The position numbers and the translations under genes were made by a program. Below the pieces are notes generated by a model. That model was not told the DNA's origin, ran no database searches, and worked only from the letters and a program-made list of their open reading frames with translations. Positions 44,003-55,726 of a stretch of DNA of 64,000 nucleotides are shown one piece after another. The DNA is taken from NCBI GenBank assembly GCA_030674185.1, contig CM060312.1, forward strand, positions 62,872,578 to 62,936,577, read 5' to 3'. This DNA is from Monoplex corrugatus (Eukaryota; Mollusca; Gastropoda; Littorinimorpha; Ranellidae). The first letter of the stretch is position 1, and each line of letters begins with the position of its first letter.

Positions 44003-45310
44003 TCTTTCCTGTTTTGCGTCTTACGATTCTTGATCAGAGGGCAAGTTTTATCCAAACCAAAACAAAGACTGAAAGGAGAAAAAAAAATCACACCACTACC
44101 ATGGCCATCATCCATACAGTATTACCATTACCATCATGCCACCTTTCCATCAACACCACTGAAAATATTTAATATTTAAAATGACGAATGCAAAGTAAAA
44201 TTCTGTCTGGCTCTGGGAGTCAATTTAGAATTCATTCTTAGTAAATAATGTAGTGTGTATCTTTACTAACTTGTTATATCTGATGTTTATTACAAGTCGT
44301 TTTACAATCCATCAAACTAAGTTTTACCATCCTGACGTTGAATCATATATCACAAATAAGTGTCTATATTCCTACTTTATATGAATATTATCATGCATAA
44401 TTATGTTCCTTTTGACTTCTCGGGGGTTGTCAAACCAGCCAATGAAGGATAAAGTGTCATGTGATGAACAAAAGTCACATGATTTCTTTTCTTGACATTT
44501 GGTGACCTTGGTTTTCAAATTAGGGCATCCATTTCCATTTTCCATTAGAAACAATGTTTATAATTAATAATTAATCACACTGGTCAATAGTCCCAGCAAC
44601 GTTATCAAAGACCAGTAAAGACTCAGATTCTTGTTCTCATCTGTGCTTGAAAGGTTAAAGTGGAGACACAACTTACTGGTTTTCCTGGCAAGTTGATTCC
44701 AGAACAGAGCAGCAAGAAAAAAAGAGAGTGACTAACATCACTGAGCTACGAAACTGTCCCTTCTGTGCATTTTATAAAAGTAAAATGACATTGTTTGAAA
44801 GGCAGATAGCAGGTATTCATACTCTTATCTTCCACTTAAGAACATTTTGAAATCAAGTTTTTTTTTCGTTCTTTCACGCATTTGATTACATGCAATCCAT
44901 TTCACACTGTAATGGATATAAGTGAAACGTGGGAACTTTATTTAAGCATTTCACATGCACTTTCACAGAACAACAATCACGTAACATGTAATCATCCATG
45001 ACTCTTCATCATCCTCACCACAATATTCCAACAAGTTCTCAAAGAAACTATTTCACAAAATGGATAACATTTAAAAGAGTTAGAAAAACAAGTGAACCAC
45101 CACACCACAACACCATGTCAATGTGTTGTATATGATATTGTGTTTTGTTCAAATAACATTATTTGTGCATGTAAGCATAGATACGGAAACAGTTTCAAAT
45201 CACCTAGAGCAAACCAGACATCAATGTCTTTTAATAGCCACTCTCATTATTCGTGACCTGATGTCCTCAGCGACCTTCCAATCCCCTCTCCTGACCATGG
45301 TCCATTTCCC

Positions 45311-45709
45311 TTGAACAGCCAAGCACACGCTGGCCCAACACAACACCTTGTTTTTTCCCTTGACCACCGCAATCTAAATGAAGGTGGCCCCATATTGGCA
45401 ACTCTGGGAGGGATAAGAACGCTCCAACAGGATATTAAAAGCAAGGCAGCAGAGGGGTTTTTGCCATCGTTTCTAGGAAAGCCATCACGCTTCACTGACC
45501 TCTGCTTCTTTCTGACGATACATTGTGTGTCCTTGGAGACGTGGAAGAACGCTCCGTGCGGGGGCTATGGGAATCTCTTCCACGCCTCTTCCAAGACTCT
45601 ACTGCTGTCCTACACTTTTCTGCCAGGCACAGGACGCCGCTGTCAAACAAAAGACAAAGAGTGGGCAGAAATGAAAGGAAGCAATGTAAAGAAAATTCCC
45701 CCCACATGA
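45311..45709 (+). other. Open frame kept in units 1-3 (132 codons), coding status doubtful
   Basis: The frame reads AHAGPTQHLVFSLDH ... GGIRTLQQDIKSKA ... LLSYTFLPGTG ... WAEMKGSNVKKIPPT and is open at the same place in units 2 (53600-53998) and 3 (58890-59435). I recognise no domain, signal peptide or catalytic motif. Recent duplication alone can keep it open: the divergent unit 0 has an in-frame TAG just after SRFTNLSFFLMTR. An overlapping antisense frame is equally open, which argues against coding selection on one strand. Confidence 0.3.
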
Positions 45710-46214
45710 AGGAAACTGATCACAGGCGCGGAGGGCAATGTGTGGTTAGGAGGGAAAAACCTGTTGGCCCCAAAGCCATCATTTCGTGAGACGGTGTATT
45801 TGTCAATTCTCTCTTCTCGGTGCCTGTGCTTGCGTGCACGTGTGGATTTGTGTCCCCGGGTTTTACGCTCGATTGCACGTGCAAATTTCCCCCCTTGCCA
45901 CGATTGCTGAAAAAAGGAACGGGAGAGGATTGGAGTGGGTGGATTTTACCCAAGTCATGAGAGACCCAAAAAATCGCAGTGTTACCTGACTGCTGAGCTG
46001 CTGAGAGGCCCTTTGCTGGGCGGCTAATCTGGGGGGCTGTTACAACACGAGAACGGGATCGTTGTCACATCTGTTGACAGACAAACCTCACACAGAGACA
46101 ATAGGCAGTCACATCACGAAACTTACTGTCACGTCTGCGAGTCAAACAATTCTCCAGGTTGCACAAACAGCTCTCTCTATAAGATCAACTTTGACAAGGC
46201 GGAATGGGCTACTT

Positions 46215-46216
<2 letters not shown>

Positions 46217-46252
<36 letters not shown>

Positions 46253-46318
46253 ACAACCTAAAATAGGTGTTTGGGACACACACACACACACACACAAAAC
46301 AACCTAAAATAGGTGTTT

Positions 46319-46355
<37 letters not shown>

Positions 46356-46374
46356 CAACCTAAAATAGGTGTTT

Positions 46375-46436
<62 letters not shown>

Positions 46437-46470
46437 CAACAACCTAAAATAGGTGTTTGGGACAAAAAGC
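46217..46470. repeat. (CA)n array with a 4-fold expanded 30-bp spacer
   Basis: AACAACCTAAAATAGGTGTT then TGGGAC occurs four times, each separated by CA runs. Unit 2 has one copy (about 54583-54612) and unit 3 one diverged copy (about 59940-59970). The amplification is specific to unit 1. Confidence 0.85.
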
Positions 46471-46674
46471 ACAGAACAACATTCACATCTCTGTTCTATA
46501 GAAAAAGTCAGTTCCTTTTAGGTTTGAAAATCTGATTTGTTTTGAGACAGCTTTATCTTTTAAAGGTAGAGTTAAATGTAAAAAAAATCCTGAAAGTCGT
46601 TTGTTAGTAGACTAAATTAGTATCAAGTAACTGTTTTTCTTCATATGACATTGTACTTGTGGCATTTACACATA

Positions 46675-48291
46675 TACTCCTAATCATAATTTAAGGGCCA
46701 CTTCTTCCTTCCTCTCTAATTTTAAGTTGAAATAATTGACAATGTTTAGAATTGATTCTATGTTTTATTTCATCATTTCCACACCTGTTTTGGAAAAAGA
46801 AATTAGCACAATGACCCATTAGTGAACAGCACATGCATTTAAAGGAACATCCCCCCCTTTTCAAAAAACAGAAAGTGTCAGATTTGGCCAATCTGTTTTC
46901 AATATCGCGTGTGTCCGCCCCGAGCCTGGATGCATGCTTCACAGCGCCGATGCATCGACCCCACAAGGGTACGGAGTGTGTCCTGAGGGATGGCCGCCCA
47001 CTCGATCTGCAGGATGTCGACCAGCCTGGCCAGGGTGCCCGGTGGGGGGTGGTTGTCCCTGATGCGCCTCCCGAGCACATCCCAGAGGTGTTCAATTGGG
47101 TTCAGGTCAGGTGAGCACGCTGGCCAGGCCATACGGACGACTTCATGCTGCTCCAGGAAGTCGGTCACAAGGCGTGCTCGATGCGCAGGTGCATTGTCGT
47201 CCTGGAAGATGGCGCCTTGACCAAGGTCCACAAGCGCAGGCAGTGCCACGGCCGCCAGAACCTCGTCCCGGTACCGGACCCCGTTCAGGATGCCGTCAAT
47301 GGGGAGCAGGGGGGTCCGGGTACCACGGCTCATGCCACCCCACACCATCACCGACCCGCCGCCGTACCGGTTATGCTCTTGGACAGTGGCGTCAGCGAAC
47401 CTCTCCCCTTGACGTCGCCACACCCGAGCCCGGCCATCGTTAAAGGTCAGGGTGAACCTGGACTCATCCGAAAACAAGACCCGGGCCCACTGTTGCCTTG
47501 TCCAGGTCACATGCTCCCTGGCCCAGGTCATGCGGCGCACTCTGTTGACCGGTGACAGCACGGGTCGAACGGCCGGTCTCCGTGACCTCAAGTTTGCCTC
47601 ATGTAGCCGTCTTCTCACCGTGCTGCAGCTGATGTTAGCACCTGTTGCGTCCATCAGCTGACCCCTCAAGGTCACCGCAGTGGATGCCCTTTCCCTCAGG
47701 ACGGAGAGGGCAAGGTAGCGGTCTTGCTGTCTTGTCGTTACTCTGGGTCGACCCGTGTGACGCCTTTCCTGGACTGCTCCAGTCTCATTGAAGCGCTCCA
47801 GCAGTCTCTGGATTGTGGAATGCGACACTTCAAGTCGTCTAGCAACTTCCCGCTGCGCTAGGCCTTCATCAAGCAGAGCGAGGGCTCTCCCCCGCTGCTC
47901 ATCCGTCATCCGTCGTCTTGCAAGCATGGTTAAAACGAACCAAGAACGGGTCCTTTTTATCCTCGTCTGCGGGCAACTTTGGCTGGAGTAGTGTTCAAAA
48001 AGGGCTTGCCTTGCACGTGCAAAGCGAATTTTGTCGCTACCTTGCCTGCGTCGTCAGAGAGACCCTGCTGAAGATTCGACAATTTCGTGTGGAAATTGTC
48101 TTCCTTGGGCCGCCCATTGCAAATCGGCAAATCCCCAAACACGTGCCAAAAGGAAACTGCAATGTTGTCTGAGCTCTTATCCATTCAGTTACGGCAACGA
48201 ATTGGAGAAAAGAGTAAGAGAAAATAGGTTATTTCTCCTTTCAAAAATTGACTCAAAAACGTTCCTGGCCCTTCAATAATGACGTGTAGTA
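46675..48291 (-). mobile_element. Tc1-family DNA transposon, complete (1617 bp), TA target duplication
   Basis: Units 2 and 3 contain ACACATATACTG(T)-type sequence uninterrupted at about 54830 and 60190. In unit 1 the same site is split, giving CACA-TA-[element]-TA-TACTGTC. The ends are imperfect inverted repeats of about 26 bp: both start TACT, share TCAT and end AAGGGCCA. The transposase gene occupies the middle on the minus strand. The element interior is GC-rich compared with its AT-rich surroundings. Transposase, ends and target duplication are all present, so it could have been active recently. Confidence 0.92.
46899..47927 (-). CDS. Tc1-family transposase, DD34E (342 aa)
   Basis: This enzyme cuts the element out at its terminal repeats and joins it at TA dinucleotides. 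The N-terminal half has two helix-turn-helix-like segments (residues about 8-46, with EVARRLEVSHSTIQRLLERF, and about 65-115) linked by a GRPR motif at 59-62. The catalytic core shows D154 (FSDESRF), D244 (FQDDNAPAH) and E279 (SPDLNPIEH). With 34 residues between the last two, this is the DD34E signature of the Tc1 family. Length matches typical Tc1 transposases (about 340 aa). The frame is uninterrupted from the ATG at 47927. It is the only intact DNA-transposon gene in the window. Confidence 0.95.
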   Translation of the reverse strand: MLARRRMTDEQRGRALALLDEGLAQREVARRLEVSHSTIQRLLERFNETGAVQERRHTGRPRVTTRQQDRYLALSVLRERASTAVTLRGQLMDATGANISCSTVRRRLHEANLRSRRPAVRPVLSPVNRVRRMTWAREHVTWTRQQWARVLFSDESRFTLTFNDGRARVWRRQGERFADATVQEHNRYGGGSVMVWGGMSRGTRTPLLPIDGILNGVRYRDEVLAAVALPALVDLGQGAIFQDDNAPAHRARLVTDFLEQHEVVRMAWPACSPDLNPIEHLWDVLGRRIRDNHPPPGTLARLVDILQIEWAAIPQDTLRTLVGSMHRRCEACIQARGGHTRY

Positions 48292-48522
48292 TATACTGTC
48301 TATTGGGATGCTAGTTCTTTTAGGTCTATCACTACTGTTGGAAAAAAGTCCTTGTGCAGAGAATTATCAATTACGCTTCTTGCATAGGCGTTTTGAGATA
48401 TTGTGACTTACGAAATATTTAAGGCAATGTATTTTTTTCCATTATTTCTTTTCATGTCTATTCACACAATCATGTGGCTTTGTTTTATTTTAATGTGGAC
48501 CTATTATATTTCAATCTTGTTT

Positions 48523-48692
48523 GACCTTTTGACTCCTGCAGATTGTCCACAAGCATCCTGCATTGTCAACCCATGCTTTCAAAGCAAAAACGTAACTTTT
48601 GACTTCCTCACCAGGAAGCTGGTGGATAGTGTAAGGGAATCAAAGGGTAAAGGTTTTGCAGATGGTGAATAATGTCGGAGTCAGAGGATTAA
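48523..48692. mobile_element. Decayed piggyBac-like MITE in unit 1
   Basis: GACCTTTTGACTCCTGCAGA at the left and GTCGGAGTCAGAGGATTAA at the right, with GGAAGCTGGTGGATAG inside. The terminal TTAA is lost on the left. Confidence 0.65.
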
Positions 48693-48784
48693 TTGTGGTT
48701 TATTTGTTTTAGAGCCAGTGCACAGTTTTGCCTGCATTGTTTCGTCGCCTGTAAACATAGTTTGTCATCAGCCTATTGTTACAA

Positions 48785-49125
48785 CAATGATTTTGGGGTC
48801 TAGAGTTCGTTCAAGAGGGATTCATCATATTCGGACAATCCCATATACGCTCCACCCAAATCTGCTAACAGTTGTCTGGCAGATTTCCTGAGCCTGCACA
48901 AAAACACTATGTGCTTGCAAGGTTTGAAACGGGGAGTGGGGAAAAGATGGATCTACGAAACAGTAAGCTGACATCACCAGAATGATGGAAACATAAAGAT
49001 GAGGCAGCAAAAAGGCCAGTTTTCACTGTTGCGGGCTGGGATTGAACTTGAGATATCAGATCTCCAGTCCATGTCTCTGTCAAAAGAACCAACAAGTCCG
49101 CATGACAACAAAGATCAATACTAAC
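48785..49125 (-). repeat. SINE-like segment of unit 1
   Basis: On the minus strand a tRNA-like head reads ACTTGTTGGTTCTTTTGACA, then GACATGGACTGGAGATC, with a B-box-like AAGTTCAATCCC (rc at about 49029-49040). A body of about 250 bp follows to CTAGACCCCAAAATCATTG. Copies sit in units 2 and 3. Confidence 0.5.
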
Positions 49126-49189
49126 TAGGATTCATCACCAACAATGAATAGTCAGAAATGGCGAGCTAGCAGCATGCACGGCGGTGGTA

Positions 49190-49692
49190 GAAAGTTATTA
49201 TTGTTATTGTTTAAAGTCCAGCTGAATGCGTAGAGCCATATTAGGGCTATGACCGCTTAAAATATATAAAACTTTGACGAGAAAAAAAAAAAGAAAGAAA
49301 ATTAAATACACATATCAGTGTCTTAAGGACACGCCCCTGGCGTTGACCACTCTGTCAATTTATCGCACAGAGGATTTAAACACACACACATGAATACAAA
49401 TGTAAGCATACCTAAGGACACCCAAACATATATAAAAACAGGCATAATTTACCCAAAATCGCCTCCGCACATCTCACCTCCCTAGAGCCAAAAAATGTAT
49501 GTAAGGCTTTAATGAACACACACAGGTGAATGGATCAGCAAGGCAGAATATGATAGATGGAAATGACAGAAAGCAAAGGAACAAGGCAGAAACAAAGAGA
49601 GTGACAGAAAAGAGGAAATTTCTAGCACAGACTTCAAGAAGGCGGGGATATGTACTGTTTATACTGAAAGAGCCCCCGGCATCCCCACGGGG
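49190..49692 (-). mobile_element. LINE-RH 3' UTR copy in unit 1
   Basis: TTATTGTTATTGTTTAAAG tail side at 49198, ending GGCATCCCCACGGGGG at about 49692. Same family as 29757-30290. Confidence 0.75.
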
Positions 49693-50019
49693 GAGGTAGA
49701 AACAGTGATAGAGGATTGTTTTGGCATACAGAATTGTCCACCATTGACCGGTGGACTGTTTCCTTGTTTGGCATACTGGCTACCAGATTGACTGACTATG
49801 GTTCACTGAGCTACTGACATACATGTTAATTGGCAGACTGATTCTTTCTACCAGAGTCACTTGGGTGAGAGAGACTACTAGTTGCTGGCCCTGGCAGCTG
49901 CTTCCCTTGATATCTGTACATGTTAGAAAAGTCAAACGTGAATGAAAACATCACAAATATAAGCGAGAGGGTAACGGTGGATTAGTGGCAAAAGTTTATG
50001 AATGTGAGAGGGAGACAGG

Positions 50020-50130
50020 TCGGGGGGGGGGGGGAGAGAAAGCAAGACAGAGAGGTAGAGAGTCTGAGAGAGAAAGAGAGAGAGAGAAAGAAAGAAAGAG
50101 AGAGAGAGAGAGACAGAGAGAGAGAGAGTT
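50020..50130. repeat. (G)n then (GA)n tract of unit 1
   Basis: G-run at 50024-50034, followed by GA/GAAA. Confidence 0.9.
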
Positions 50131-50339
50131 CAGACCAGACAGTTCATCCAAAAAGCCATCAGCCCTTGCTGAAGTGGTCTTTAGAAAGCGTTACTAAGGA
50201 AAGAATCAATGACATTAGAGAGCAATAACATTAGAGAGCAGATTACAACTAACAACAAAATAACAAACTACTTATTAGGACACCACAATTTCCCCTTATG
50301 CAGACGCTTAAAACAGAACCAACTCGAAATATTTAACTG

Positions 50340-50341
50340 AG

Positions 50342-50395
<54 letters not shown>

Positions 50396-50733
50396 AGAGA
50401 GAGAGAGAGAGACAGAGAGAAAGAGAGAGAGAGGGGGAGAGAGAGAGAAAGAGAGAGAGAAACAGACAGACATACAGAGAGAGAGAGAGTGACAGAGACA
50501 CAGAGAGAGACAGACAGACAGGCATACAGAGAGAGAGAGGGAGGGAGAGAGAGACAGACAGACATACAGAGAGAGAAGAGAGAGAGAGAGAGAGAGAAAC
50601 AGACAGACAGACGTACAGAAAAAGAGAGAGAGAGACGACAGAACAGACAGACATAATAACAGAGAGAGAGAGAGGGGGGGAGAGAGAGAGCGAGCTGAGA
50701 GAGGGAGAAAGAGAAACAGACAGACAGACGTAC

Positions 50734-50782
<49 letters not shown>

Positions 50783-50788
50783 GAGGTT
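50340..50788. repeat. (GA)n/(GACA)n array of unit 1
   Basis: About 450 bp of purine simple repeat with recurring ACAGACAGACATACAGAG blocks. The equivalents are 56875-57320 and 62355-62810. Confidence 0.92.
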
Positions 50789-51144
50789 GGGGAGGGGATT
50801 AGCCTGAAGAGGCTTCACTGTAGATGAGAAAATTTGACGTATATCTGATGACAGCCAGGGATTTACTCATAGAAAAATAACATCAAATAAATCGTATAGG
50901 GAGGAGGAATGGAAGGGAGAATAGAAAAAAATACTCAGAACAGCAAGAGAAAATGCACAGAACGGCAAACGGACATTGACAGATTCGGAGACCAGTAAGA
51001 TGATTATAAAACTATTTCAAAGGAAAGCGAGTGTCTTAGAATCCGATACATGATCGATCAGTGACATTTTTTTGAGAAATGAGTTTTAAAGGATTGCCCT
51101 AAAATATCTCTCAGTCTGTTTCTCTGTCTCTGGTCGTTATTCTG

Positions 51145-51150
51145 CTCTCT

Positions 51151-51228
<78 letters not shown>
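51145..51228. repeat. (CT)n tract at the unit 1/unit 2 junction
   Basis: About 84 bp of CT. The same position at the unit 2/3 junction has only about 30 bp (57680-57705). Unit 3 ends in a CT-rich tract at 63140-63180. Confidence 0.93.
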
Positions 51229-51229
<1 letters not shown>

Positions 51230-51457
51230 GCTCATATGGACGCTGTTGAAAAATAGTCTGGAATAACCTCAATTTGAACTACAAATTAATTTTCAGATTC
51301 CACCATAATATATTGTAAGGTAAAAACATACTGCTGGATGACTGGTCCCCATGACTATTGTCAATTCCAGACAGGTTCCCTGTCCCACTATGAATTTGTC
51401 TTCTTCAATACATTCTCCATGCTAGAAAAAGATATAAGAGTAATGTGCAGAGTGAAT

Positions 51458-51459
<2 letters not shown>

Positions 51460-51545
<86 letters not shown>
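51460..51545. repeat. (TG)n-(GA)n of unit 2
   Basis: TG directly followed by GA. Confidence 0.93.
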
Positions 51546-51548
<3 letters not shown>

Positions 51549-52117
51549 CTCTTTACTGTATTGGTATGTAGAACATACATGTATCTGTACTTTAGGCCTG
51601 ATTATCAAGCTGACAAAACCACTACAACACCAAAAACACCACCACATTTATTCGATTAACCTGTCCTCCATCAACCCATTATTTCGTACAGATTTTGGCA
51701 CGTTGAATAAACGGAACTCGTTGCTACTTTTATATTCTTACGACAACAATATGTCTGATTCAACCAGTAAGAATACTTACTGCAACTCATAGCATATCAT
51801 CTGAAGTCAAGTCCTTTGTAGTTGAGACAAGTTCCTTGTTCTAAATCCCTGTTCGTGCCTACAGAGTCAGTCACGGGATTTCATGGATAAGTCATCAGTG
51901 TCCGTGGATGGGGAAGTTGCTTTCAAACATTCTACTTTCCGTGACAAAGGAAATTGTCTGTAATGCTCAGCTGCCCAACTTCTATCAAAAACGAGTCCTG
52001 CTACCTTGAACCAGTAGTACACTATAGTTTCTAAAAGAGAACACTTGAAATTTTGCTGGATAATATTAGTGGTAATGGACAGAACACTTTGGAGGACTGA
52101 GCAAGATCAAAAGAATT

Positions 52118-52291
52118 ATGTTATTATTGTTACTTAGGACAGCATGTTAGAATCCAAAAACATGTTATTATTATTGTTACCTAGGATAATATGTCAGTAT
52201 CCAAACACATCACGTTATTATTGTTACTAAGGACAAAATGTCAGTATTCCAAAACATGTTATTATTGTTACTTACGATATATGTCAGAATC
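52118..52291 (+). repeat. ~45-bp minisatellite in unit 2, four monomers
   Basis: Same four monomers as 43829-44002. Confidence 0.8.
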
Positions 52292-53599
52292 TCTTTCCTG
52301 TTTTGCGTCTTACGATTCTTGATCAGAGGGCAAGTTTTAGCCAAACCAAAACAAAGACTGAAAGGAGAAAAAAAAATCACACCACTACCATGCCATCATC
52401 CATACAGTATTACCATTACCATCATGCCACCTTTCCATCAACACCACTGAAAATAATTAATATTTAAAATGACGAATGCAAAGTAAAATTCTGTCTGGCT
52501 CTGGGAGTCAATTTAGAATTCATTCTTAGTAAATAATGTAGTGCGTGTCTTTACTAACTTGTTATATTTGATGTTTATTACAAGTCATTTTACAATCCAT
52601 CAAACTAAGTTTTACCATCCTGACGTTGAATCATATATCACAAATAAGTGTCTATATTCCTACTTTATATGAATATTATCATGCATAATTATGTTCCTTT
52701 TGACTTCTCGGGGGTCGTCAAACCAGCCAATGAAGGATAAAGTGTCATGTGATGAACAAAAGTCACATGATTTCTTTTCTTGACATTTGGTGATCTTGGT
52801 TTTCAAATTAGGGCATCCATTTCCATTTTCCATTAGAAACAATGTTTATAATTAATAATTTATCACACTGGTCAATAGTCCCAGCAACGTTATCAAAGAC
52901 CAGTAAAGACTCAGGTTCTTGTTCTCATCTGTGCTTGAAAGGTAAAAGTGGAGACACAACTTACTGGTTTTTCTGGCAAGTTGATTCCAGAACAGAGCAG
53001 CAAGAAAAAAAGAGAGTGACTAACATCACTGAGCTACGAAACTGTCCCTTCTGTGCATTTTATGAAAGTAAAATGACATTGTTTGAAAGGCAGATAGCAG
53101 GTATTCATACTCTTATCTTTCACTTAAGAACATTTTGAAATCAAGTTTTTTTTTCGTTCTTTCACGCATTTGATTACATGCAATCCATTTCACACTGTAA
53201 TGGATATAAGTGAAACGTGGGAACTTTATTTAAGCATTTCACATGCACTTTCACAGAACAACAATCACGTAACATGTAATCATCCATGACTCTTCATCAT
53301 CCTCACCACAATATTCCAACAAGTTCTCAAAGAAACTATTTCACAAAATGGATAACAATTAAAAGAGTTAGAAAAACAAGTGAACCACCACCCCACAACA
53401 CCTTGTCAATGTGTTGTATATGATATTGTGTTTTGTTCAAATAACATTATTTGTGCATGTAAGCATAGATACGGAAAACAGTTTCAAATCAACTGGAGCA
53501 AACCAGACATCAATGTCTTTTAATAGCCACTCTCATTATTCGTGACCTGATGTCCTCAGCGACCTTCCAATCCCCTCTCCTGACCATGGTCCATTTCCC

Positions 53600-53998
53600 T
53601 TGACCAGCCAAGCACACGCTGGCCCAACACAACACCTTGTTTTTTCCCTTGACCACTGCTATCTAAATGAAGGTGGCCCCATATTGGCAACTCTGGGAGG
53701 GATAAGAACGCTCCAACAGGATATTAAAAGCAAGGCAGCAGAGGGGTTTTTGCCATCGTTTCTAGGAAAGCCATCACGCTTCACTGACCTCTGCTTCTTT
53801 CTGACGATACCTTGTGTGTCCTTGGAGACGTGGAAGAACGCTCCGTGCCGGGGCTATGGGAATCTCTTCCACGCCTCTTCCAAGACTCTACTGCTGTCCT
53901 ACACTTTTCTGCCAGGTACAGGACACCGCTGTCAAACAAAAGACAAAGAGTGGGCAGAAATGAAAGGAAGCAATGTAAAGAAAATTCCCCCCACATGA
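53600..53998 (+). other. Unit 2 copy of the 132-codon open frame
   Basis: Differs from the unit 1 frame at a handful of residues (for example HCVSLETW to PCVSLETW and GRRCQTK to GHRCQTK). No recognised domain; see the unit 1 entry for why coding is doubtful. Confidence 0.3.
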
Positions 53999-54500
53999 AG
54001 GAAACTGATCACAGGCTGGGCGGGCAATGTGTGGTTAGGAGGGAAAAACCTGTTGGCCCCAAAGCCATCATTTCGTGAGACGGTGTATTTGTCAATTCTC
54101 TCTTCTCGGTGCCTGTGCTTGCGTGCACGTGTGGATTTGTGTCCCCGGGTTTTACGCTCGATTGCACGTGCAAATTTCCCCCCTTGCCACGATTGCTGAA
54201 AAAGGAACGGGAGAGGATTGGAGTGGGTGGATGTTACCCAAGTCATGAGAGACCCCCAAAAATGGCAGTGTTACCTGACTGCTGAGCTGCTGAGAGGCCC
54301 TTTGCTGGGCAGCTAATCTGGGGGCTGTTACAACACGAGAACGGGATTGTTGTCACATCTGTTGACAGACAAACCTCACACAGAGACAATAGACAGTCAC
54401 ATCACGAAACTTACTGTCACGTCTGCGAGTCAAACAATTCTCCAGGTTGCACAAACAGCTCTCTGTAAGATCAACTTTGACAAGGCGGAATGGGCTACTT

Positions 54501-54506
<6 letters not shown>

Positions 54507-54580
<74 letters not shown>
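54507..54580. repeat. (CA)n of unit 2
   Basis: Single CA tract followed by one AACAACCTAAAATAGG unit, the unexpanded state of the unit 1 array. Confidence 0.93.
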
Positions 54581-54584
<4 letters not shown>

Positions 54585-55062
54585 AACAACCTAAAATAGG
54601 TGTTTGGGACAAAAAGCACAGAACAACATTCACATCTCTGATCTATAGAAAAAGTCAGTTCCTTTTAGGTTAGATATCAGTTTGAAAATCTGATTTGTTT
54701 TGAGACAGCTTTATCTTTTAAAGGTAGAGTTAAATGTAAAAAAATCCTGAAAGTCGTTTGTTAGTAGACTAAATTAGTATCAAGTAACTGTTTTTCTTCA
54801 TATGACATTGTACTTGTGGCATTTACACATATACTGTCTATTGGGATGCTAGTTCTTTTAGGTCTATCACTACTGTTGGAAAAAAGTCCTTGTGCAGAGA
54901 ATTATCAATTACGCTTCTTGCATAGGCGTTTTGAGATATTGTACCTTACGAAATATTTAAGGCAATGTATTTTTTTTCATTATTTCTTTTCATGTCTATT
55001 CACACAATCATGTGGCTTTGTTTTATTTTAATGTGGACCTATTATATTTCAATCTTGTTTGA

Positions 55063-55226
55063 CCTTTTGACTCCTGCAGACTGTCCACAAGCATCCTGCA
55101 TTGTCAACCCATGCTTTCAAAGCAAAAACGTAACTTTTGACTTCCTCACCAGGAAGCTGGTGGATAGTGTAAGGGAATCAAAGGGTAAAGGTTTTGCAGA
55201 TGGTGAATAGTGTCGGAGTCAGAGGA
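55063..55226. mobile_element. Decayed piggyBac-like MITE in unit 2
   Basis: Same degenerate copy as 48523-48692, inherited with the unit. Confidence 0.65.
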
Positions 55227-55324
55227 TTAATTGTGGTTTATTTGTTTTAGAGCCAGTGCACAGTTTTGCCTGCATTGTTTCGTCGCCTGTAAACATAGTT
55301 TGTCATCAGCCTATTGTTACAACA

Positions 55325-55665
55325 ATGATTTTGGGGTCTAGAGTTCGTTCAAGAGGGATTCATCATATTCGGACAATCCCATATACGCTCCACCCAAATC
55401 TGCTAACAGTTGTCTGGCAGATTTCCTGAGCCTGCACAAAAACACTATGTGCTTGCAAGATCTTGAAACGGGGAGTGGGGAAAAGATGGATCTACGAAAC
55501 AGTAAGCTGACATCACCAGAATGATGGAAACATAAAGATGAGGCAGCAAAAAGGCCAGTTTTCACTGTTGCGGGCTGGGATTGAACTTGAGATATCAGAT
55601 CTCCAGTCCATGTCTCTGTCAAAAGAACCAACAAGTCCGCATGACAACAAAGATCAATACTAACT
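55325..55665 (-). repeat. SINE-like segment of unit 2
   Basis: Near-identical to 48785-49125. Confidence 0.5.
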
Positions 55666-55726
55666 AGGATTCATCACCAACAATGAATAGTCAGAAATGG
55701 CGAGCTAGCAGCATGCAGGCGTGGTA

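Larger units (their letters stand above)
42835..51235 (+). repeat. Tandem array unit 1 (with Tc1 insertion)
   Basis: The unit begins with ATTAATTCTCAGACTCCA-type sequence, followed by TG/GA repeats, the GGCACGTTGAATAAACGG block, a 45-bp minisatellite and the open-frame block (45230-46200). A CA tract, MITE relic, SINE-like segment, LINE-RH UTR, GA arrays and a terminal CT tract complete it. It is about 8.4 kb, or 6.8 kb without Tc1. Its first about 500 bp are clearly more diverged from units 2 and 3 than the rest. Confidence 0.88.

Noticed and set aside
47096..47555. Plus-strand frames inside the Tc1 element
   Set aside because: Antisense shadows of the GC-rich transposase gene; the minus frame has all catalytic motifs.
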